Shown here in pieces: positions 55,745 to 64,000 of a DNA stretch of 64,000 nt. Below the pieces are notes generated by a model. That model worked only from the letters and a program-made list of their open reading frames with translations, searched no databases and was not told the DNA's origin. Within the stretch, counting starts at the first letter, position 1, and each line of letters begins with the position of its first letter. The DNA is from Rhipicephalus microplus (Eukaryota > Arthropoda > Arachnida > Ixodida > Ixodidae), in the NCBI RefSeq assembly GCF_043290135.1, contig NC_134707.1:139439319-139503318 (forward strand), given 5' to 3'. The position numbers and the translations under genes are program-made.

Positions 55745-55817
55745 GCTGGCGGTGAAACCCTGCCCAATGCCGCTGAAAACGTGTGGAGCGTATCTCGAGG
55801 CCTCGCTTGTCGCTGTC
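54824..55817 (-). repeat. 294-bp tandem units at the 5' end of the LINE (3 full, 1 partial)
   Basis: Units are 54824-55117, 55118-55411, 55412-55705 and a partial one at 55706-55817. CTGCAG recurs at 54824, 55118, 55412 and 55706. The three full units look identical by eye, and the partial one has at least one change (GTGTGGAGCG for GTGTGGGGCG near 55785). The length is 98 codons and each unit is open in the ORF1 frame. In some LINEs, tandem 5' monomers act as promoters. Here they could be promoter monomers, coding leader repeats or both. Confidence 0.95.
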
Positions 55818-55822
55818 GAGTT
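55818..55822. repeat. Target-site duplication GAGTT, right copy
   Basis: The element matches its 294-bp unit up to CTGTCGA (ending at 55819). The satellite phase then resumes as GTTCCTAG. Taking GAGTT as the duplication leaves the satellite complete once the element is removed. Confidence 0.8.
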
Positions 55823-58800
55823 CCTAGTTGTGGAGTTTCTAGTTGTGGAGTTTCTTGTTGGGGAGTTTCTAGTTGTGAAGTTTCTAATTGTGGATTTTTT
55901 AGTTGCGGAATTTCTAGTTGCGAAGTTTCTAGTTGGGGAGTTTCTACTTGAGTTTATAGCTGCGGATTTTCTAGTTCCACAGTTTCGAGTTGCAAAGTTT
56001 CAAGTTGTCGAGTTTGTAATTGCGGAGTCGCTAGTTGTGGAGTTTCTAGTTGCGGAGTTGCTAGCTGTGGAGTTTCTAGCTGCGGAGTCTCTAATTGTGC
56101 AGTCTCTAGTTTTGGAGTCTCTAGTTGTGGAGTCTGTAGTTGTGGAGTTTCTAGTTGTGGAATTTCTAGTTGTGGAGTCTCTAGTTGCGGAGTGAGTTTA
56201 TAGTTGCGGAGTTTCTGGTTGTGGAGTTTCTAGTTGCAGAGTCAGTAGTTGTGGAGTTTCTAGTTGTGGATTTTCTAGCTGTGGAGTTTCTAGTTGCGGA
56301 GTTTCTAGTTGTGGGGTTCGTAGTTGTGGAGTTCGTAGTTGTAGAGTTTCTAGTTGTGAAGTCTCTAGTTGGGGAGTTTCCAGTTGTGGAGTTTCTAGCT
56401 GTGGAGTTTTTCGTTGCGGAGTTACTAGTTGCAGAGTTTCTAGTAGCGGAGTTTTCAAGTTGTGGAGATTCTAGTGGCGGAGTTTCTAGTAGCGGAGTTT
56501 CAAGTTGTGGAGTTTCTAGTTGTAGATTTTCTAGCTGTGGAGTTTCTAGTTGCGGAGTTTTTAGTTGCGGAGTTTCTGGTTGTGGAGTTTCTAGTTCTGG
56601 AGTCTGTAGTTGTGGAGTATCTATTTGTTGGGTTTCAAGTTGTGGAGTTTCTAGTTGTTGAGTTTCTAGTAGTTGAGTTTCCAGTTGCCGAGTTTCTAGT
56701 TGCGAAATCTCAAGTCGTGGAGTTTCTAGCTGTGGAGTTTCTAGTTGCGGAGTTTCTAGTTGCGGAGTTTCTAGTTGTGGATTTTGTAGTTGTGGAGTAT
56801 ATAGTTGTGGTGTTTCAAGTTGTGGAGTTTCTAGTTGCGGAGTTTCTAGTTGCAGAGTTTCTCGTTCCGGAGTTTTCTAGTTGTGGAGTTTCTAGTGTTT
56901 GAATTTCTAGTTGCCGAGTTCTTTAGTTGCGAAGTCTCAAGTTGTGGAGTTTCTAGCTGTGAAGTTTCTAGTTGCGGAGTTTCTAGTTGCGGAGTTTCTA
57001 GTTGTGGAGTTTTTAGTTGAGGAGTCTCTAGTTGTGGAGTCTCTAGTTGTTGAGTTTCTAGTTGCCGAGTTTCTAGTTGCGAAGTCTCAAGTCGTGGAGT
57101 TTCTAGCTGCGGAGTTTCTAGTTGCGGAGCTTCTAGTGGCGGAGTTTCTAGTTGTGGAATTTGTAGTTGTGGAGAATCTAGATTTGGTGTTTCAAGTTGT
57201 GGAGTTTCTAGCTGTGGAGTTTCTAGTTGCGGAGTTTCTAGTTGCAGAGTTTCTAGTTGCGGAGTTTCTAGTTGTGGAGTTTCTAGTTGTTAAGTTTCTA
57301 GTCGCCGAGTTCTTTAGTTGCGAAGTCTCAAGTTGTGGAGTTTCTAGCTGTGGAATTTCTAGTTGTTGAGTTTCTAGTTGCGGAGTTTCTAGTTGTGGAG
57401 TTTTTAGCTGTGGAGTCTCTAGTTGTGGAGTCTCTAGTTGTGGAGTTTCTAGTTGTGGAGTGTCTACTTGTGGAGTTTCTAGTTGTGGAGTTTCTAGTTG
57501 TGGAGTTTCTATTTGTAGTTTTTATTTTTCGAGTTTGTAGTTGTGGATTTTCTAATTGCAGAGTTCCTAGTTGTGGAGTTTCTAGTTGTGGAGTTTCTTG
57601 TTGGGGAGTTTCTAGTTGTGAAGTTTCTAATTGTGGATTTTCTAGTTGCGGAATTTCTAGTTGCGAAGTTTCTAGTTGGGGAGTTTCTACTTGAGTTTAT
57701 AGCTGCGGATTTTCTAGTTCCACAGTTTCGAGTTGCAAAGTTTCAAGTTGTCGAGTTTGTAATTGCGGAGTCGCTAGTTGTGGAGTTTCTAGTTGCGGAG
57801 TTGCTAGCTGTGGAGTTTCTAGCTGCGGAGTCTCCAATTGTGCAGTCTCTAGTTTTGGAGTCTCTAGTTGTGGAGTTTCTAGTTGTGGAGTTTATAGATG
57901 TGGAGTTTCTAGCTGTGGAGATTCTAGTTGCGGAGTTTCTAGTTGCAGAGTTTCTAGTTGCGGAGTTTCTAGTTGTGAAGTTTTAGTTGTGGAGTTTCAA
58001 GTTGTGGAATTCATAGGTGTGGAGTTTCTAGTTGTGGAGTTTCTAGTTTTCGAGTTTCTAGTTACGGAGTTTCTAGTTGTGGAGTTTTTAGTTGCGGAGT
58101 TTCTAGTATCGGAGTTTCTAGTTGTGGAGTTTCTAGTTGTGGAGTTTCTAGTTGTAGAGTTTCTAGTTGCGAAGTCTCAAGTTGTGGAGTTTCTAGTTGT
58201 GGAGTTTCTAGTTGTGGAGTTTCTAGTTGTGGGGTTCGCAGTTGTGGGGTTCGTAGTTGTGGGGTTCGTAGTTGTGCAGTTCTAGTTGTGGAGTCTCTAG
58301 TTGAGGAGTTTCCATTTGTGGTGTTTCTAGCTGTGGAGTTTCAAGTTGCGGAGTTTCTAGATGCAGAGTTTCTAGTTGCGGAGTTTTCTAGTTGTGGAGA
58401 TTGTAATGGCGGAGTTTCTAGTTGCGGAGTTCCAAGTTGTGGAGTTTCTAGTTGTGGAGCTTCTAGTTCTGGGGTTCGTAGTTGTGGGATTTGTAGTTGT
58501 GCAGTTTCTAGTTTTGCAGTCTCTAGTTGTGGAGTTTCTAGTTGTGGAGTTTCTAGCTGTGGAGTTTCTAGTTGCGGAGTTTCTAGTTGCAGAGTTTCTA
58601 GTTGTGGAGTTTTCTAGTTGTGGAGTTTCTAGTTGTGGAGTTTCTGGCTGTGGAGTTTCTAGTTTGGGAGTTTCTAGTTGTGGAGTTTCTTGTTGTGAGG
58701 TTCGTAGTTGTGGAGTTTCTAGTTGTCGAGTTTCTAGTTGTGGAGTCTCTAGTTGTGGGGTTCGTAGTTGTGGGGTTCGTAGTTGTGGAGTTTCTAGTTG

Positions 58801-60250
58801 CGGAGTTTCAAGTCGTGGAGTTTCTCGTTGTGGAGTTTCTAGTTGTGGATTGTCTAGTTGTGGAGTTTCTAGTTCTGGAGTTTCTAGTTATGGAGTTTGT
58901 AGTTGTGGAGTATCTAGTTGTGGACTTTCAAGTTGTGAAGTTTCTAGTTGTGGAGTTTCTAGTTGCGGAGTTTTCTAGTTGCGGAGTCTGTAGTTGTGGA
59001 GTTTCTAGTTGTGGAATTTCTAGTTGTGGAGTCTCTAGTTGCGGAGTGAGTTTCCAGTTGCGGAGTTTCTGGTTGTGGAGTTTCTAGTTGCAGAGTCAGT
59101 AGTTGTGGAGTTTCTAGTTGTGGATTTTCTAGCTGTGGAGTTTCAAGTTGTGGAGTTTCTAGTTGTGGAGTTTCTAGTTGTTGAGTTTCTAGTAGTTGAG
59201 TTTCCAGTTGCCGAGTTTCTAGTTGCGAAATCTCAAGTCGTGGAGTTTCTAGCTGTGGAGTTTCTAGTTGCGGAGTTTCTAGTTGCGGAGTTTCTAGTTG
59301 CGGAGTTTCTAGTTGTGGATTTTGTAGTTGCGGAGTATATAGTTGTGGTGTTTCAAGTTGTGGAGTTTCTAGTTGCGGAGTTTCTATTTGCAGAGTTTCT
59401 AGTTCCGGAGTTTTCTAGTTGTGGAGTTTCTAGTTGCGGAGTTTCTATCTGTGGAGTTTCTAATTGCGGAGTTTCTAGTTGCAGAGTTTCTAGTTGTGGA
59501 TTTTCTAGCTGTGGAATTTCTCCTTGCAGAGTTTTTAGTTGCGGTGTTTCTAGTTGTGGAGTTTCTAGTTGTTGAGTTTCTAGTTGCCGAGTTCTTTAGT
59601 TGCGAAGTCTCAAGTTGTAGAGTTTCTAGCTGTGGAGTTTCTAGTTGCGGAGTTTCTAGTTGCGGAGTTTCTAGTTGTGGATTTTTTAGTTGTGGAGTCT
59701 CTAGTTGTGGAGTTTCTAGTTGTGGAGTGTCTACTTGTGGAGTTTCTAGTTGTGGAGTTTCTATTTGTAGTTTTTAGTTTTCGAATTTGTAGTTGTAGAT
59801 TTTCTAGTTACCGAGTTCCTAGTTTTGGAGTATCTAGTTGCGGAGTCTCTAATTGTGCAGTCTCTAGTTTTGGAGTCTCTAGTTGTGGAGTTTCTGGTTG
59901 TGGAGTTTATAGTTGTGGAGTTTCTAGCTGTGGAGATTCTAGTTGCGGAGTTTCTAGTTGCAGATTTTCTAGTTGCGGAGTTTCTTGTTGCAGAGTTTCT
60001 AGTTGTGGAGTTTCTAGTTGTGAAGTTTCTAGCTGTGGAATTTCTAGTTGTTGAGTTTCTAGTTGCGGAGCTTCTAGTTGTGGAGTTTTTAGCTGTGGAG
60101 TCTCTAGTTGTGGAGTCTCTAGTTGTGGAGTTTCTAGTTGTGGAGTGTCTACTTGTGAAGTTTCTAGTTGTGGAGTTTCTAGTTGTGGAGTTTCTATTTG
60201 TAGTTTTTATTTTTCGAGTTTGTAGTTGTAGATTTTCTAATTGCAGAGTT

Positions 60251-62435
60251 CCTAGTTGTGGAGTTTCTAGTTGTGGAGTTTCTTGTTGGGGAGTTTCTAG
60301 TTGTGAAGTTTCTAATTGTGGATTTTCTAGTTGCGGAATTTCTAGTTGCGAAGTTTCTAGTTGGGGAGTTTCTACTTGAGTTTATAGCTGCGGATTTTCT
60401 AGTTCCACAGTTTCGAGTTGCAAAGTTTCAAGTTGTCGAGTTTGTAATTGCGGAGTCGCTAGTTGTGGAGTTTCTAGTTGCGGAGTTGCTAGCTGTGGAG
60501 TTTCTAGCTGCGGAGTCTCTAATTGTGCAGTCTCTAGTTTTGGAGTCTCTAGTTGTGGAGTCTGTAGTTGTGGAGTTTCTAGTTGTGGAATTTCTAGTTG
60601 TGGAGTCTCTAGTTGCGGAGTGAGTTTATAGTTGCGGAGTTTCTGGTTGTGGAGTTTCTAGTTGCAGAGTCAGTAGTTGTGGAGTTTCTAGTTGTGGATT
60701 TTCTAGCTGTGGAGTTTCTAGTTGCGGAGTTTCTTGTTGTGGGGTTCGTAGTTGTGGAGTTCGTAGTTGTAGAGTTTCTAGTTGTGAAGTCTCTAGTTGG
60801 GGAGTTTCCAGTTGTGGAGTTTCTAGCTGTGGAGTTTTTCGTTGCGGAGTTACTAGTTGCAGAGTTTCTAGTAGCGGAGTTTTCAAGTTGTGGAGATTCT
60901 AGTGGCGGAGTTTCTAGTAGCGGAGTTTCAAGTTGTGGAGTTTCTAGTTGTAGATTTTCTAGCTGTGGAGTTTCTAGTTGCGGAGTTTTTAGTTGCGGAG
61001 TTTCTGGTTGTGGAGTTTCTAGTTCTGGAGTCTGTAGTTGTGGAGTATCTATTTGTTGGGTTTCAAGTTGTGGAGTTTCTAGTTGTTGAGTTTCTAGTAG
61101 TTGAGTTTCCAGTTGCCGAGTTTCTAGTTGCGAAATCTCAAGTCGTGGAGTTTCTAGCTGTGGAGTTTCTAGTTGCGGAGTTTCTAGTTGCGGAGTTTCT
61201 AGTTGTGGATTTTGTAGTTGTGGAGTATATAGTTGTGGTGTTTCAAGTTGTGGAGTTTCTAGTTGCGGAGTTTCTAGTTGCAGAATTTCTCGTTCCGGAG
61301 TTTTCTAGTTGTGGAGTTTCTAGTGTTTGAATTTCTAGTTGCCGAGTTCTTTAGTTGCGAAGTCTCAAGTTGTGGAGTTTCTAGCTGTGAAGTTTCTAGT
61401 TGCGGAGTTTCTAGTTGCGGAGTTTCTAGTTGTGGAGTTTTTAGTTGAGGAGTCTCTAGTTGTGGAGTCTCTAGTTGTTGAGTTTCTAGTTGCCGAGTTT
61501 CTAGTTGCGAAGTCTCAAGTCGTGGAGTTTCTAGCTGCGGAGTTTCTAGTTGCGGAGCTTCTAGTGGCGGAGTTTCTAGTTGTGGAATTTGTAGTTGTGG
61601 AGAATCTAGATTTGGTGTTTCAAGTTGTGGAGTTTCTAGCTGTGGAGTTTCTAGTTGCGGAGTTTCTAGTTGCAGAGTTTCTAGTTGCGGAGTTTCTAGT
61701 TGTGGAGTTTCTAGTTGTTAAGTTTCTAGTCGCCGAGTTCTTTAGTTGCGAAGTCTCAAGTTGTGGAGTTTCTAGCTGTGGAATTTCTAGTTGTTGAGTT
61801 TCTAGTTGCGGAGTTTCTAGTTGTGGAGTTTTTAGCTGTGGAGTCTCTAGTTGTGGAGTCTCTAGTTGTGGAGTTTCTAGTTGTGGAGTGTCTACTTGTG
61901 GAGTTTCTAGTTGTGGAGTTTCTAGTTGTGGAGTTTCTATTTGTAGTTTTTATTTTTCGAGTTTGTAGTTGTGGATTTTCTAATTGCAGAGTTCCTAGTT
62001 GTGGAGTTTCTAGTTGTGGAGTTTCTTGTTGGGGAGTTTCTAGTTGTGAAGTTTCTAATTGTGGATTTTCTAGTTGCGGAATTTCTAGTTGCGAAGTTTC
62101 TAGTTGGGGAGTTTCTACTTGAGTTTATAGCTGCGGATTTTCTAGTTCCACAGTTTCGAGTTGCAAAGTTTCAAGTTGTCGAGTTTGTAATTGCGGAGTC
62201 GCTAGTTGTGGAGTTTCTAGTTGCGGAGTTGCTAGCTGTGGAGTTTCTAGCTGCGGAGTCTCCAATTGTGCAGTCTCTAGTTTTGGAGTCTCTAGTTGTG
62301 GAGTTTCTAGTTGTGGAGTTTATGGATGTGGAGTTTCTAGCTGTGGAGATTCTAGTTGCGGAGTTTCTAGTTGCAGAGTTTCTAGTTGCGGAGTTTCTAG
62401 TTGTGAAGTTTTAGTTGTGGAGTTTCAAGTTGTGG
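60251..62435 (+). repeat. 2.2-kb higher-order block (matches 55823-58007)
   Basis: Matches at an offset of 4428 bp. Differences seen include TTTCTTGTTGTGGGG at 60729 against TTTCTAGTTGTGGGG at 56301 and TTTATGGATG at 62320 against TTTATAGATG at 57892. Position 60246-60250 is another intact copy of the GAGTT target. Confidence 0.8.
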
Positions 62436-64000
62436 AGTCTCTAGTGGCGGAGTGAGTTTCTAGTTGCGGAGTTTCTGGTTGTGGAGTTTCTAGTTGCGGA
62501 GCCAGTAGTTGTGGAGTTTCTAGTTGTGGAGTTTCTAGTTGTGGAGTTTCTAGTGTTTGAATTTCTAGTTGCCGAGTTCTTTAGTTGCGAAGTCTCAAGT
62601 TGTGGAGTTTCTAGCTGTGAAGTTTCTAGTTGCGGAGTTTCTAGTTGCGGAGTTTCTAGTTGTGGAGTTTTTAGTTGAGGAGTCTCTAGTTGTGGAGTCT
62701 CTAGTTTTTGAGTTTCTAGTTGCCGAGTTTCTAGTTGCGAAGTCTCAAGTCGTGGAGTTTCTAGCTGCGGAGTTTCTAGTTGCGGAGCTTCTAGTGGCGG
62801 AGTTTCTAGTTGTGGAATTTGTAGTTGTGGAGTATCTAGATTTGGTGTTTCAAGTTGTGGAGTTTCTAGCTGTGGAGTTTCTAGTTGCGGAGTTTCTAGT
62901 TGCAGAGTTTCTAGTTGCGGAGTTTCTAGTTGTGGAGTTTCTAGTTGTTGAGTTTCTAGTCGCCGAGTTCTTTAGTTGCGAAGTCTCAAGTTGTGGAGTT
63001 TCTAGCTGTGGAATTTCTAGTTGTTGAGTTTCTAGTTGCGGAGCTTCTAGTTGTGGAGTTTTTAGCTGTGGAGTCTCTAGTTGTGGAGTCTCTAGTTGTG
63101 GAGTTTCTAGTTGTGGAGTGTCTACTTGTGGAGTTTCTAGTTGTGGAGTTTCTAGTTGTGGAGTTTCTATTTGTAGTTTTTATTTTTCGAGTTTGTAGTT
63201 GTAGATTTTCTAATTGCAGAGTTCCTAGTTGTGGAGTTTCTAGTTGTGGAGTTTCTTGTTGGGGAGTTTCTAGTTGTGAAGTTTCTAATTGTGGATTTTC
63301 TAGTTGCGGAATTTCTAGTTGCGAAGTTTCTAGTTGGGGAGTTTCTACTTGAGTTTATAGCTGCGGATTTTCTAGTTCCACAGTTTCGAGTTGCAAAGTT
63401 TCAAGTTGTCGAGTTTGTAATTGCGGAGTCGCTAGTTGTGGAGTTTCTAGTTGCGGAGTTGCTAGCTGTGGAGTTTCTAGCTGCGGAGTCTCTAATTGTG
63501 CAGTCTCTAGTTTTGGAGTCTCTAGTTGTGGAGTCTGTAGTTGTGGAGTTTCTAGTTGTGGAATTTCTAGTTGTGGAGTCTCTAGTTGCGGAGTGAGTTT
63601 ATAGTTGCGGAGTTTCTGGTTGTGGAGTTTCTAGTTGCAGAGTCAGTAGTTGTGGAGTTTCTAGTTGTGGATTTTCTAGCTGTGGAGTTTCTAGTTGCGG
63701 AGTTTCTAGTTGTGGGGTTCGTAGTTGTGGAGTTCGTAGTTGTAGAGTTTCTAGTTGTGAAGTCTCAAGTTGGGGAGTTTCCAGTTGTGGAGTTTCTAGC
63801 TGTGGAGTTTTTCGTTGCGGAGTTACTAGTTGCAGAGTTTCTAGTAGCGGAGTTTTCAAGTTGTGGAGATTCTAGTGGCGGAGTTTCTAGTAGCGGAGTT
63901 TCAAGTTGTGGAGTTTCTAGTTGTAGATTTTCTAGCTGTGGAGTTTCTAGTTGCGGAGTTTTTAGTTGCGGAGTTTCTGGTTGTGGAGTTTCTAGTTCTG
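62400..64000 (+). repeat. Uninterrupted paralog of the LINE insertion site block
   Basis: Positions 62400-63223 match 50300-51123 at an offset of 12100 bp, and 63224-64000 match 55823-56599 at an offset of 7401 bp. The target GAGTT stands once, at 63219-63223. This is the satellite block as it was before insertion. Confidence 0.85.
63170..63230 (+). repeat. AT-rich marker within the satellite (representative copy)
   Basis: TTTGTAGTTTTTATTTTTCGAGTTTGTAG is two bases short of two units and is followed by TAGATTTTCTAATTGCAG. About 30 related copies occur, for example near 1582, 4411, 8947, 12884, 15098, 18379, 22859, 26401, 29451, 33269, 36816, 41141, 46886, 49330, 51070, 57510 and 61939. Variants include TATTTTTTGAG, TAGTTTTCGAATTTG and TTTGTTGTTTTTAG. 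It works as a landmark for the higher-order blocks, and the LINE is inserted just downstream of one copy. Confidence 0.75.

Larger units (their letters stand above)
51124..55817 (-). mobile_element. Non-LTR retrotransposon (LINE), CR1/L2/Rex1-like, 5' truncated within its leader repeats
   Basis: The element reads from 55817 down to 51124. In order it has three complete and one partial 294-bp tandem units, ORF1 with a 2A-like motif, coiled coil and RNA-binding region, ORF2 with APE endonuclease and reverse transcriptase, a 33-bp 3' UTR and an A-rich tail. It is flanked by GAGTT on both sides and splits a satellite unit. The RT motifs (NYRPISL, LDFRKAFD, SGVPQGSVLGP, FADD) and the ESWL motif of the endonuclease place it near the CR1/L2/Rex1 group, although exact clade placement needs a tree. 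The 5' end stops inside a fourth 294-bp unit, so the copy is probably truncated. Apart from the UGA between the ORFs I see no frameshift or stop, which suggests a fairly young copy. Confidence 0.95.
55823..64000 (+). repeat. 15-bp satellite array, right arm (continues beyond the window)
   Basis: The same 15-bp family in the same orientation resumes directly after the retrotransposon. The first bases (CCTAGTTGTGGAGTTTC) continue the unit interrupted at 51118-51123. This arm contains an approximately 2.2-kb block repeated at an offset of 4428 bp, and a block matching the left arm at an offset of 12100 bp. No gene is visible. Confidence 0.98.

Noticed and set aside
54824..55817. 294-bp units as LTRs of a retrovirus-like element
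   Set aside because: They are tandem at one end only, there is no copy at the other end, and ORF2 has an APE endonuclease and no integrase or protease.

Overview
This window is eukaryotic, almost certainly metazoan, repeat DNA. About 59 of its 64 kb is one head-to-tail satellite/minisatellite array with a 15-bp unit close to GTTGTGGAGTTTCTA. It fills both ends of the window, so the true array is longer. No ordinary single-copy gene, rRNA, tRNA or CRISPR array is visible. The only non-satellite DNA is a 4.7-kb non-LTR retrotransposon (LINE) at 51124-55817 on the minus strand. Its protein style (ORF1 with a 2A-like motif, ORF2 of the CR1/L2/Rex1 type) fits an invertebrate or basal chordate host. 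An arthropod such as a chelicerate is plausible, but the sequence does not prove it.

Layout: 1-51118 is the left satellite arm, 51119-51123 a GAGTT target-site duplication, 51124-55817 the LINE, 55818-55822 the second GAGTT, and 55823-64000 the right satellite arm. Within the arms the 15-mers carry diagnostic substitutions and small indels. These group them into higher-order blocks of about 0.4-3.5 kb that recur as a mosaic. Examples are a 2301-bp tandem duplication at 23295-27896, a 419-bp tandem duplication at 14835-15672, and long blocks repeated at offsets of 6575, 11301, 13956, 9733, 5093, 4428 and 12100 bp. All units that I read on both sides of the LINE have the same orientation. The unit length is a multiple of three, so four of the six canonical frames lack stop codons. 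The array is therefore full of spurious 'proteins' such as (VVEFL)n, (SSCGV)n and (ETPQL)n, and I do not annotate these as genes.

The LINE runs from right to left. At its 5' end it has three complete, nearly identical 294-bp units and part of a fourth. These keep an open frame and would add three 98-residue repeats to the N-terminus of ORF1. Next come a 2A-like translational recoding motif (GDIEMNPGP), a coiled coil and an L1-ORF1-like RNA-binding region. A single UGA then separates ORF1 from ORF2, and the two are in the same frame. ORF2 encodes an APE-type endonuclease and a reverse transcriptase with an intact FADD motif. The element ends with a 33-bp 3' UTR containing a potential stem-loop and an A-rich tail. 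Paralogous satellite blocks at 62.4-64.0 kb and near 60.2 kb keep the uninterrupted target, so both edges of the insertion can be fixed to the base.

The points most worth a second look are the combination of leader repeat, 2A motif and in-frame UGA in the LINE; the LINE's apparently substituted endonuclease residue; and the layered history of the 15-bp array. Block boundaries in the satellite were read by eye and should be taken as accurate to tens of bases.
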